DNA from: Bremerella cremea
GTDB lineage: Bacteria; Planctomycetota; Planctomycetia; Pirellulales; Pirellulaceae
Assembly: GCF_003335505.1 (NCBI RefSeq)
Contig: NZ_QPEX01000010.1
Location: forward strand, 310,001-374,000
DNA: 64,000 nucleotides
Direction: 5' to 3'
Position numbers and translations under genes: made by a program. Positions within the stretch are counted from its first letter, which is position 1. The number at the start of each line of letters is the position of its first letter. The notes under the pieces are model-generated. The model saw nothing but the letters and a program-made list of their open reading frames with translations, was not told the DNA's origin and made no database searches. This document shows, in pieces, positions 1 through 7,663 of the stretch.

Positions 1-731
1 GCTCGTCGGCCGGATGCCACGGCCAAGCGGGCATGTTCGGAGATAACCGCTGGTACTGAAGATGCCCCTGGCAAGGTCATTCCCATCGACTCGGCAATTG
101 CTGCCATGGTCGATGCCGTTCCCATCGTCATGCAGGTACCTGCCGAGCGGGCGATGCAATTCTCGATCTCGCCCCAAGATTCATCGCACAGGTTACCGGC
201 GCGGCGTTCGTCCCAATATTTCCAGGCATCGCTGCCACTTCCTAGTGTTTGATCTTTCCACCGCGCCTTCAACATCGGGCCGGCAGGTAGAAAGATAGCA
301 GGACGATTGGCCGAGATCGCTCCCATGATCATCGCCGGGACCGTCTTATCGCAGCCCCCCATCAACACAGCGGCGTCGATCGGGTGACAGCGTAAAACCT
401 CCTCCGTCTCCATCGCCAGTAAATTGCGATAGAGCATCGTCGTAGGCTTCATCATCATCTCGCCGAGCGACATCACCGGGATCTCAACCGGAAAACCGCC
501 CATCTGCCAGATACCCCGCTTAACCTCTTTCACACGCTCAGGAAAGTGCGAATGGCAGGTGTTCAGGTCGCTCCACGTATTTAAGATCGCGATGACAGGC
601 TTACCACGAAAATCTTGATCGTCGTACCCCATTCCTTTCAACCGCGAGCGATGCCCAAAACCGCGCAGGCTATCGGGATCGAACCAGCGGCTACTTGGTA
701 ATTCGGGATTCTGTGACGGTTCAGAAGTCAT
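1..731 (-). CDS. IlvD/Edd family dehydratase (sugar-acid type), 3' end outside window
   Basis: The first 243 codons of an IlvD/Edd dehydratase are read leftwards from an ATG at 731; the rest lies beyond position 1. Visible family hallmarks are the GGCDKTVPA motif, whose Cys is an iron-sulfur ligand in the family, and later GTCMTMGTASTM followed by LPGASSVPA. The family dehydrates 2,3-dihydroxy acids through a [2Fe-2S] or [4Fe-4S] cluster. The N-terminal wording (SSRWFDPDSLRGFGHRSR) resembles pentonate/aldonate dehydratases rather than biosynthetic IlvD, so a sugar-acid substrate is inferred. A GntP-type permease gene ends 58 bp upstream on the same strand, which fits uptake and catabolism of a sugar acid. 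The exact substrate cannot be read from the sequence. Confidence 0.88.
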   Translation of the reverse strand, partial: MTSEPSQNPELPSSRWFDPDSLRGFGHRSRLKGMGYDDQDFRGKPVIAILNTWSDLNTCHSHFPERVKEVKRGIWQMGGFPVEIPVMSLGEMMMKPTTMLYRNLLAMETEEVLRCHPIDAAVLMGGCDKTVPAMIMGAISANRPAIFLPAGPMLKARWKDQTLGSGSDAWKYWDERRAGNLCDESWGEIENCIARSAGTCMTMGTASTMAAIAESMGMTLPGASSVPAVISEHARLAVASGRR

Positions 732-789
732 GAGCAACCAGAAGGATGGGGGGGGAAGGCAAGCAGGAAGGACCATGGCTCATCGATCA

Positions 790-2454
790 TCATGATGAAA
801 CCATGGGAAGAAACATAGCAAAAACTACGGTAGCCAGGAACGACACAAAGCCCATGATGGTCAGCAATACCGAAAACGTCTGCAATGTCTCTCGTTCCGT
901 AAAACCACTCATGCGGCTAATCACCCAAAACCCGCTATCGTTCATCCATGGCAGCGGTTTCGACCCACAACCGATCGCCAATGCCAGATAAACCGGATGA
1001 AATGGGAGGCCGATCTGATTGGCTACCGGAACAACAATTCCGATCGCGGTAATCATGGCCACCGTGGCCGATCCCTGAATCACACGAATGATCATGGTGA
1101 TCAAGAACGCCGTCACCAATAGGCCGATTCCACCGGCAGAGGCAGGCAAAGCATGCGCGATGGTCGTGCCGATATTTGTCTGGCGAATCATCTCGCCAAA
1201 GGCCCCGCCAGCACAAGTGATCAGTACGACAACCCCTCCGTCAGCCAACGCTTTCTGCACCGACTTCCCTAGCCCAACCCAAGTCATGCCTGGCTTGCCC
1301 ACCAACGTGAGCATGGCAAGGACGGCCCCTAAGGAAAGGGCGATATTCTTGTCTCCCAGAAATGAGATTACCATGTCCACAATCCCAATTTCACCCCCTG
1401 CATTTCCCTGGGTGACGGCCTCATAAACCGTTTTCATCGCCAGCAGGACAATCGGTACGAAGACCGGTAATATCGAAATAACAAAGCTGGGGAGTTTGTC
1501 TTGGTCCGACCATTCACTGGGTGTTCCCTCGGCTAGGCTGGATACACGCAAGGGAATCGTCCAGGTGCGGTTCGCCCACAACATATAAAAATAGCCAGCG
1601 ACGACACCCCAAAAGCCAACCGCAATACCGCCAAGCACCATCTGGCCAATTTCAACGTTCAATTCTGTGGCAACAAACAACGGACCTGGGGTGGGTGGCA
1701 CCAGCGAATGGGCCAGCGTTCCGCCAACGATAATCGCCATCACGTATTTCAAATAGTCGCGACCGGTTCGCTTGGCCATCGCTTGCGCCAGGGGCAGCAT
1801 CAAAAAGAAGACCGTGTCAAAAAAGACCGGAATGGCCAGCACAAAGCTGCTGATCACAAACGCCAGCGTGGTCCAGCGCTCCCCCATTGCCCGACGAATA
1901 CTCAGCACGATCCGCTCGGCAGAACCGCTCGCGAGCAGGCATTGGCCAATGATCGAGGCCATGGCGATTAGAATGCCGATCTTCTCGAACGTCTTCCCCA
2001 AAGCACTCGCCACGCGATTGATCGCACTGCTGCTGGCTTGCTTCTGTGCTTGATCGTATTTGGTCTGGGCTACCAGCCACGAATTTTCAACATCCAGATC
2101 GCTTGGCAAGGACTCGCCCAGTATCGCCACCGATCCATCCTCGGTTTTGTCGAAGCGTTCCACCCAAATCAGCATTGGCCCCAAGTTCTGCTTGGTGGCG
2201 TCGGTCGCATCCAGCAGGAAGTAAGCCCCTGGCTTCGTTCCCAAGTCTTTTCCCACTTCCGCCAAACTCAGCCGATCGCCAACGGCGGCAGCAACCGAGG
2301 CGGTACTGTGCTGCAACGTGCTATCCGAAATCGCTTCTGGCAAAGTGGCAGCGGCCACGACTAAGGCGCCAAAGAACAGCGCCAGAAAGGCATGCAAGCG
2401 GAGAAAAAGGACACCGCACAGGACGATCAGCATGCCCAATAAAATTGCGATCAT
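790..2454 (-). CDS. GntP-family gluconate/organic-acid permease with an inserted hydrophilic loop
   Basis: This is a 554-residue inner-membrane permease with about a dozen hydrophobic segments. The GntP family usually runs near 440-450 residues and imports gluconate or related hydroxy acids by proton symport. The C-terminal half reads as a typical GntP protein (VPPTPGPLF near the middle, GCGSKPLPWMNDSGFW near the end). The extra length lies between the first two hydrophobic segments and roughly residues 135-150, where a hydrophilic stretch of about 90 residues rich in D, E, K and Q interrupts the membrane core. Its role is unknown. The gene sits 58 bp before the IlvD/Edd dehydratase and probably shares its transcript, so the substrate is likely the acid that the dehydratase uses. 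Confidence 0.88.
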   Translation of the reverse strand: MIAILLGMLIVLCGVLFLRLHAFLALFFGALVVAAATLPEAISDSTLQHSTASVAAAVGDRLSLAEVGKDLGTKPGAYFLLDATDATKQNLGPMLIWVERFDKTEDGSVAILGESLPSDLDVENSWLVAQTKYDQAQKQASSSAINRVASALGKTFEKIGILIAMASIIGQCLLASGSAERIVLSIRRAMGERWTTLAFVISSFVLAIPVFFDTVFFLMLPLAQAMAKRTGRDYLKYVMAIIVGGTLAHSLVPPTPGPLFVATELNVEIGQMVLGGIAVGFWGVVAGYFYMLWANRTWTIPLRVSSLAEGTPSEWSDQDKLPSFVISILPVFVPIVLLAMKTVYEAVTQGNAGGEIGIVDMVISFLGDKNIALSLGAVLAMLTLVGKPGMTWVGLGKSVQKALADGGVVVLITCAGGAFGEMIRQTNIGTTIAHALPASAGGIGLLVTAFLITMIIRVIQGSATVAMITAIGIVVPVANQIGLPFHPVYLALAIGCGSKPLPWMNDSGFWVISRMSGFTERETLQTFSVLLTIMGFVSFLATVVFAMFLPMVSS

Positions 2455-2659
2455 CTTGAGGAAGGCCTATTCAGTTCAAAGAGGGATGGGGCGAGCAATC
2501 AGGTGGGAAATTGCCGAGAGAACGTCTTGGCGACCTTCAGAAAAGGGGCGCGTCACCATCGTTCAGAAAAGGAAGCAAACACTGATAGTGACGAGCTAGA
2601 CTCAGCAATCGCCTTCTAAGGGTAGCAGAAGCCACCACGACAAGCAATCGGCAAGCACT

Positions 2660-3796
2660 TTACGCCAGCCACTGGTCGAGATGTTCCGCCACAAACGGGT
2701 CGTCATTCAAATGAGGATAAGTGGCTCGTACACGATCGATTTCCTCTTGCTGCCCTGGCGAAAGCTGTTCGCGAGGGTCGAGGAAGATCAAATTCTGTAG
2801 CAGCCCCTGTTCTTTCAGAACGTAATGAATTCCCGCGATGCAGCCAGCAAACTGATTGCGGACGTCAAACAACGCTGCATTGCACTCCGTAACCTGAGCC
2901 GCAAGCTGTAAGAGTTGGGGATACAAAGCTGCGTTGTCTCGCGCAGCGTGGCATTGACGAAGTTGCTCGACCGCTTTTTGGGTCCAACAGGCCCAATGCC
3001 CTAGTAGCCCTCCCACGATGCGCAGGGGAATTGTCTTCGCTTTGCTGGCGATTTCAAAAGGGGTAAGCAGATCGCAAATGATGTTGTCGTCGTTGCCGGT
3101 GTAAAGCGCGATTTCGTCTGCTCGTCCCGAATCGGCAACCCCGCGCAACACATCCAACGTTTGGTAGCGGTTGAACGGGGCCATTTTGATACCGACCAAA
3201 TTCGGAATCTCTGCCAGGCGTCGCCAGAACCCCTGCGACAATTCGCGCCCACCAACCGCCGTTTGCATATAGAACCCGAAAATCGGTATTACGTCGGCGA
3301 TGGCTGCACAATGGGCAATCAACTGGTCATCGTTTGCCTGCGGTAGTGCGGCCAGTGAAATCATTCCGACATGGTACCCCAAATCTCGAGCCAATTTGGC
3401 TTCCGCCATCGCCTGAGCCGTTTCGCCGCATAGACCAGAAATGAGAACCGTCTTGCTTGCCGTTCGCTCGTCATGCTCTTGGGCAGTTATCGCGGCCAGC
3501 TCAAGCATGGGCTGAAACAAGCCATGTTCCGGTCGACGAATTGCGAACTGCGAGGTATGCGAGCCAACCGCCAAACCCTTGGCGCCTGCGGCTAGATAAT
3601 ATCGCGAAAGAGCTCGTTGCCTTCGTTCGTCCAGTTTGCGGTTGACGGTCAGGGCTAACGGGTGGGCGGGAATCACGATGCCAGAACGAAGCGTCTGGTG
3701 AACCCAAGCCGGAGGAAGGAAGCGGGCATCGCAAGGTGTCGCCTCGGTTGTCGCAGGTGGATTCGCTTGGCTTTCTGGCGAGTTAGAACTTCCCAT
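2660..3796 (-). CDS. Dihydrodipicolinate synthase (DapA) family protein
   Basis: This 378-residue protein belongs to the class I aldolase/lyase family of DapA, N-acetylneuraminate lyase and KDG aldolase. The expected Schiff-base lysine is K204 in the GIKMAPFNR segment, and Y176 in GFYMQTAVGG fits the catalytic tyrosine region. It is about 70 residues longer than usual, with a proline-rich N-terminal tail before the barrel starts near residue 35 and a C-terminal extension. The start codon overlaps the upstream epimerase gene by 14 bp, so the two are probably co-translated. With a sugar-acid dehydratase and permease downstream, cleavage of a 2-keto-3-deoxy acid is more likely than lysine biosynthesis. 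That is inference from context only. Confidence 0.82.
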   Translation of the reverse strand: MGSSNSPESQANPPATTEATPCDARFLPPAWVHQTLRSGIVIPAHPLALTVNRKLDERRQRALSRYYLAAGAKGLAVGSHTSQFAIRRPEHGLFQPMLELAAITAQEHDERTASKTVLISGLCGETAQAMAEAKLARDLGYHVGMISLAALPQANDDQLIAHCAAIADVIPIFGFYMQTAVGGRELSQGFWRRLAEIPNLVGIKMAPFNRYQTLDVLRGVADSGRADEIALYTGNDDNIICDLLTPFEIASKAKTIPLRIVGGLLGHWACWTQKAVEQLRQCHAARDNAALYPQLLQLAAQVTECNAALFDVRNQFAGCIAGIHYVLKEQGLLQNLIFLDPREQLSPGQQEEIDRVRATYPHLNDDPFVAEHLDQWLA

Positions 3797-4829
3797 CGCG
3801 CACCTCGAAATGGGTGGGCTTATTCAATAGGCGACCCTTTTGGCGCAACCAATCGGCAGTCCAGCGAATCATGGTTTCGGTCGATATCTGCGGAGCACCA
3901 AGGAGATCACAGCACTTAGCTGAATTGCTTAGCAGGGCGGACTCGGTCTCTTCCCCGGTGAACTGAACCGGACGTTCCAGCAAACGTGCGAACTCGTTGG
4001 CGATTGCTCGCACCGATAGCGTTTCCTGACCGGTCAAATTCAGCAAACAGTGTGGGCTCTCGGCGGTACCTAGCGCGCGAATAATTGCATCGTTCGCATC
4101 CCCTTGCCAAATGCAATTCAAGTAGCCGTTACGCAAGTCAACCGGTTCGCCAGAGAACACGCGCAGACCGATATCGGTCAAAACGCCGTACCGCAAATCG
4201 ACCGCATAGTTCAGCCGCATCAGGGTTACCGGCGTTCCGTTGCAGGTAGAGAAATATTGAAACACCCGCTCGCGTCCCAAGGCCGCATTGGCGTACTCGC
4301 CGACAGGACCGATTGGCCCATCTTCGGTTGCTCCGCCGGAGGCGACCGGGACAAATGGATACACGTTGCCAGTCGAAAGAGCCACGAACCGTGAACCAGC
4401 AAACCGCTGCATCACCTGGCTGCTGGCAACGGTATTAATTGCCCATGTAAAGGCAGGATTTTGGCTGGTCCCAAACTTGGTGCCGACCATATACAGCACG
4501 TTCGCGGCATCGGGAATCGCTTCCACCGCGTTCCGATCAAGCAAGTCTGCCGCATGTGTTACGACGCCACGATCGTCAAGCCACTGCCGCGATGTTGTGT
4601 CGGAAAAGCGGCTGACGGCGATGACCGACGCCGGGCTTCCTGCCGCGTCGATGGCACGTTTGGCTCGCACGGCCAACGAAGGCCCCATCTTTCCCCCTGC
4701 CCCGAGAACGAGAAGATCGCCCGATAGCGTACGAACAAATTCAATTAGTTCGCTGCTAGGCGTCGTCAGCCAATCGTCCAGTTGCTGCTCGTCGGCAATG
4801 GTCTGGGGAATCTGTGGGAAGGATGACAT
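3783..4829 (-). CDS. NAD-dependent epimerase/dehydratase family protein with no obvious YxxxK lysine
   Basis: This 348-residue short-chain dehydrogenase-like protein has a Rossmann fold. The dinucleotide-binding loop GAGGKMG lies at about residues 43-49 after a helical N-terminal lead. The middle contains VALSTGNVYP, which matches the Ser/Thr strand of extended SDRs. The tyrosine that should head the YxxxK motif is found in GEYANAALGRER, but the lysine four residues later is replaced by alanine. Either catalysis differs or another residue takes that role. The gene overlaps the DapA-like gene by 14 bp and follows the exchanger gene by 60 bp. A role in oxidising or epimerising a sugar acid handled by the same gene group is plausible; the substrate is unknown. 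Confidence 0.8.
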   Translation of the reverse strand: MSSFPQIPQTIADEQQLDDWLTTPSSELIEFVRTLSGDLLVLGAGGKMGPSLAVRAKRAIDAAGSPASVIAVSRFSDTTSRQWLDDRGVVTHAADLLDRNAVEAIPDAANVLYMVGTKFGTSQNPAFTWAINTVASSQVMQRFAGSRFVALSTGNVYPFVPVASGGATEDGPIGPVGEYANAALGRERVFQYFSTCNGTPVTLMRLNYAVDLRYGVLTDIGLRVFSGEPVDLRNGYLNCIWQGDANDAIIRALGTAESPHCLLNLTGQETLSVRAIANEFARLLERPVQFTGEETESALLSNSAKCCDLLGAPQISTETMIRWTADWLRQKGRLLNKPTHFEVRDGKF

Positions 4830-4889
4830 CGAAACAGAACTCCCTGAAGAAGATACGCTTGGCTGAAAAAGGGATGAATCGGCGAAACG

Positions 4890-6263
4890 TCAGGCAAACA
4901 AAATTCCCAGTGAACCCAACACGGCGTAAGCAATAAAAAGACCATACAGCCCACACAGGATAAGCGACTTGCGGAAGGTCAATTGGCGATTGTGCCACAT
5001 GATTGCCAAGGTGATGCCGGTAAGCACAAACAAACTAATGCGTAGCCCAACCAGCCCGGCAATCGGTTCACCATCTTGGGTCAACATAACGGGGCCCCAG
5101 CCTACCAAGTACGAATTGACAAGCAACGGCACCGAAAGGCAAATGCAGATGTCGAAGATATTCGAGCCAAACGCATTGGATACCGCCCCTGAATCATCAC
5201 CACGCATGGCCGATCCGATCGAAAGGAAGGTATCCGGCACACTTGAAGCAGCCGCCGCCAAAATCACAGCCACAAAAAATGTTGGCACACCCAGCGTGTG
5301 AGCCGTCTCACGGGTTACGTCCACCAGAAAGTAACAAGCTCCGGCGGCAACGGCGGTGCTCGTTACGAGAATCAAGCACGCTGTAATTCCATTCAAAGGG
5401 ATTTCGACGAACCCGAACAATGCTCCAGCACCTTCCGGGACTTCCTCGACCTCTTCGTCTCCTTCGACTTGCCCCGATTTAATTTCATCGCGGATCTTAT
5501 CCACTAGCAACGGATGAACCTTGTGGTCCTCTTTCAATAAGTCCGAGACAACCGTCGCCGTCGCAGTTTCCAGACCGTGAGAGTTGAAATAATGGGCGAG
5601 ATATTTAACCCGGCGACGGTAGATCATCGTATCTCGGTAGAGCTGGCCGATGTAAATAAAGTACATGCCAATCAACACTAAACCCATCCACCAATACATC
5701 ACATTTTGATACAGGAACACGAGCAGCGCCATTTCGCAGATCAAAAACCATACTCCGTCGCGTGCCAACACTTCGTCTTCGACATCGATGGTAGGCCGTG
5801 ATCTACGGTAGTAGGCAATCGTCATGGTCACGATCGCCGGAATCAGAATCATGTTATAGACGGCACTTCCGGCGCACGTGGCAATGGTGGCGCCAAATCC
5901 TTCCGCGCCAGCTGCTTCCACGGCGGCGACGTTGCTCATATCGACCGAGGCAATCGCCAGGACCACGAAGAAGATGCCGCTGAACAATTCCGGCAAGCTG
6001 CTGGCTATCGCGTCGAGCGTGGCTCCACGGACCGAGCCGGGGATTCCCAGGGTCGTACCGACCCACTGAGCGGCGTCGGCAAAGGGATCGCAGGCCTGCC
6101 AGATGACAATCGAGATCACGACGACCGCCAAGAGCAAAAAGGGCAGTTCCCAGTGGACGAGCCAAAAAAGAACCAGTAAGGCGGTCGCGATAAGCGCTAC
6201 GGCTACTCCGTACCAATCCCCTCCTTCGCCGTCTCCTTTTTCCACCACCACGTTCTCAGCCAT
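4890..6263 (-). CDS. Sodium/calcium exchanger family membrane protein
   Basis: This 457-residue protein has two homologous membrane halves separated by a hydrophilic loop (about residues 220-290, acidic, EGDEEVEEVPEG), the layout of the cation/Ca exchanger superfamily. The two alpha-repeat signatures are visible: ATLDAIASSLPELFSG in the first half and AASSVPDTFLSIGSAM followed by NAFGSNIFDI in the second. These contain the acidic ion-binding residues (E and D after SSLP/SSVP). It probably exports Ca2+ or another cation in exchange for Na+, H+ or K+. It is the first gene of the minus-strand group leading to the epimerase gene 60 bp downstream, though a functional link is not obvious. Confidence 0.88.
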   Translation of the reverse strand: MAENVVVEKGDGEGGDWYGVAVALIATALLVLFWLVHWELPFLLLAVVVISIVIWQACDPFADAAQWVGTTLGIPGSVRGATLDAIASSLPELFSGIFFVVLAIASVDMSNVAAVEAAGAEGFGATIATCAGSAVYNMILIPAIVTMTIAYYRRSRPTIDVEDEVLARDGVWFLICEMALLVFLYQNVMYWWMGLVLIGMYFIYIGQLYRDTMIYRRRVKYLAHYFNSHGLETATATVVSDLLKEDHKVHPLLVDKIRDEIKSGQVEGDEEVEEVPEGAGALFGFVEIPLNGITACLILVTSTAVAAGACYFLVDVTRETAHTLGVPTFFVAVILAAAASSVPDTFLSIGSAMRGDDSGAVSNAFGSNIFDICICLSVPLLVNSYLVGWGPVMLTQDGEPIAGLVGLRISLFVLTGITLAIMWHNRQLTFRKSLILCGLYGLFIAYAVLGSLGILFA

Positions 6264-6620
6264 TTTGTTGTCATTTCATGAGATAGAAATAGAAAGCGAC
6301 AGGTTTTATTGCTGTCTGCACACGGATACCAACATGGCGGCTAGTCGATTTGCCACGTATTTCGAGGCCTCCGCGGATCGCCCGACGGGATTGCCTCTGC
6401 AGCAGTCCATCGGTCAACGCGAGGACAGTATAGGAGCGGACAAATGCCCCAGCAAGTGAGTTAAGAACTTACCACGCTTGTTGAAAGCAGGTCTTCGATA
6501 TTCTCGATTCGAAAGACCGATACCGCGTGCTTTTGCATCAGGAGCGACCCTAACACAAACGCCGGCTGCGAAGGAGCCGGCGAGATGGAAAGCCTTTGCA
6601 CACCATGGTGCCTAAGGCGA
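6264..6620. other. Intergenic stretch with a short GC hairpin
   Basis: No convincing gene lies here. It should hold the promoter of the exchanger gene (start 6263) and the 3' end of the YebC transcript. A 7-bp hairpin, GCCGGCT (6561-6567) with AGCCGGC (6575-6581), lies 40 bp past the yebC stop and may act as a terminator, although no T-run follows it in the minus direction. Confidence 0.4.
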
Positions 6621-7352
6621 CTACGCATCGGGTAGTTGAGCGTTGTGATAAACGTGCTGCACGTCTTCACAATCGTGGAGCATATCGAGAAACTTCTCGA
6701 ATGCCTCAGCATCGTCACCAGTTAGTTCGGTGTTCGACTGAGGGACGAACGCGATTTCCTGGGCATCGAATTCGGTATCTGGATTGAGTTCCAGCAGGGC
6801 CTGTTTGGCTTTGAAAAAGTCGCTGGATGCTGCGAAAACGGTCAGTTGGCCATCTTCTTCTTCAACGTCGTCCACGTTGACGTCTGCTTCAAGCATGGCT
6901 TCCAGGATTTGATCTGGGTCGTGATCGCCTTGCTTGAACGAGAAAACCGCCAGGTGATCGAACAGGTGACCAACCGAGCCGGCCATGCCCAGCTTCGCGC
7001 CGCTTTTATTAAAACAGTTGCGTACGTCGGTAATGGTTCGATTGGGATTATCTGTCAGGCAATCGACGATTACGGAAGTTCCACCAGGGCCGAAGCCTTC
7101 ATAGCGAGATTCGGAGTAGTCCTCGCCCCCTGTCCCTTTGGCCTTTTCAATCGCTTTTTCGATAACGTGGGCCGGCACCTGTTCTCGCTTGGCTTTTTCC
7201 ATCATGCTCTTCAGCCCCGGATTTACCTCCGGATCAGGCACGCCGTTTTTCGCGGCCACGTACAGCATTTTGCCGTACTTCGAGTAGAGCTTAGATTTCT
7301 GAGCCGCCGTCTTGGCGATCGAATGCTTCCGGTTTTCGAAACTTCTTCCCAT
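6621..7352 (-). CDS. yebC: YebC/PmpR (TACO1) family protein
   Basis: This 243-residue protein is a full-length member of the YebC family. The start reads [19 protein letters not shown], close to the usual MAGHSKWANIKHRKAAQDA pattern, and the body has [29 protein letters not shown], the YEGFGPGG loop with [11 protein letters not shown], and the GSVGHLFDH strand. The family was long annotated as a DNA-binding regulator; more recent work points to a ribosome-associated translation factor that relieves stalling. The protein ends in an acidic tail. It stands alone, with hairpins on both sides, so it is probably a single-gene transcript. Confidence 0.95.
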   Translation of the reverse strand: MGRSFENRKHSIAKTAAQKSKLYSKYGKMLYVAAKNGVPDPEVNPGLKSMMEKAKREQVPAHVIEKAIEKAKGTGGEDYSESRYEGFGPGGTSVIVDCLTDNPNRTITDVRNCFNKSGAKLGMAGSVGHLFDHLAVFSFKQGDHDPDQILEAMLEADVNVDDVEEEDGQLTVFAASSDFFKAKQALLELNPDTEFDAQEIAFVPQSNTELTGDDAEAFEKFLDMLHDCEDVQHVYHNAQLPDA

Positions 7353-7456
7353 GCGAGTGATCTACTGGTTGTTTCAAGGGTGATGAAGGACTTTGTGCAC
7401 AAGTAAAGATATACGAGTTCTGGATTTAGAGCAATTCCGATAGCCCACCCCAACGT

Positions 7457-7500
7457 ACTTTTCGATTCGTGTCGTTCTCAGAAAACACGAATCGAAAAGT
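7457..7500. repeat. Perfect 16-bp inverted repeat
   Basis: ACTTTTCGATTCGTGT at 7457-7472 is the exact reverse complement of ACACGAATCGAAAAGT at 7485-7500, with a 12-base loop. It lies about 105 bp upstream of yebC and past the end of the peptidase gene. No T-run follows in either direction, so it could be a transcript-end hairpin or a protein-binding site. Confidence 0.7.
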
Positions 7501-7615
7501 CACTCGCATAAGCCCGGTGGCAATACAAACAGCACACGATTCCCACCTGACAATCACCCCATCAAACGCTGCAACTCATTTCACCAAAACAGGTTACAAC
7601 GGATCGCACCTTCGT

Positions 7616-7646
7616 CTGGGGCAGTCGATTCCTCAGACTGCCCCAG
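7616..7646 (-). terminator. Terminator-like hairpin after the M14 peptidase gene
   Basis: CTGGGGCAGTC (7616-7626) pairs perfectly with GACTGCCCCAG (7636-7646) across a 9-base loop, starting 18 bp past the peptidase stop codon in the minus direction. The GC-rich 11-bp stem suits a terminator or 3'-end protection, but the usual T-run is missing. Confidence 0.5.
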
Positions 7647-7663
7647 GCCATCGCGGTCGCGAG

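Noticed and set aside
4288..4866. 192-residue open frame on the plus strand
   Set aside because: It lies antisense to the epimerase-like gene, has serine/arginine-rich low-complexity composition and matches no family.
6846..7406. 186-residue open frame on the plus strand
   Set aside because: Antisense to yebC, whose protein sequence is clearly conserved.
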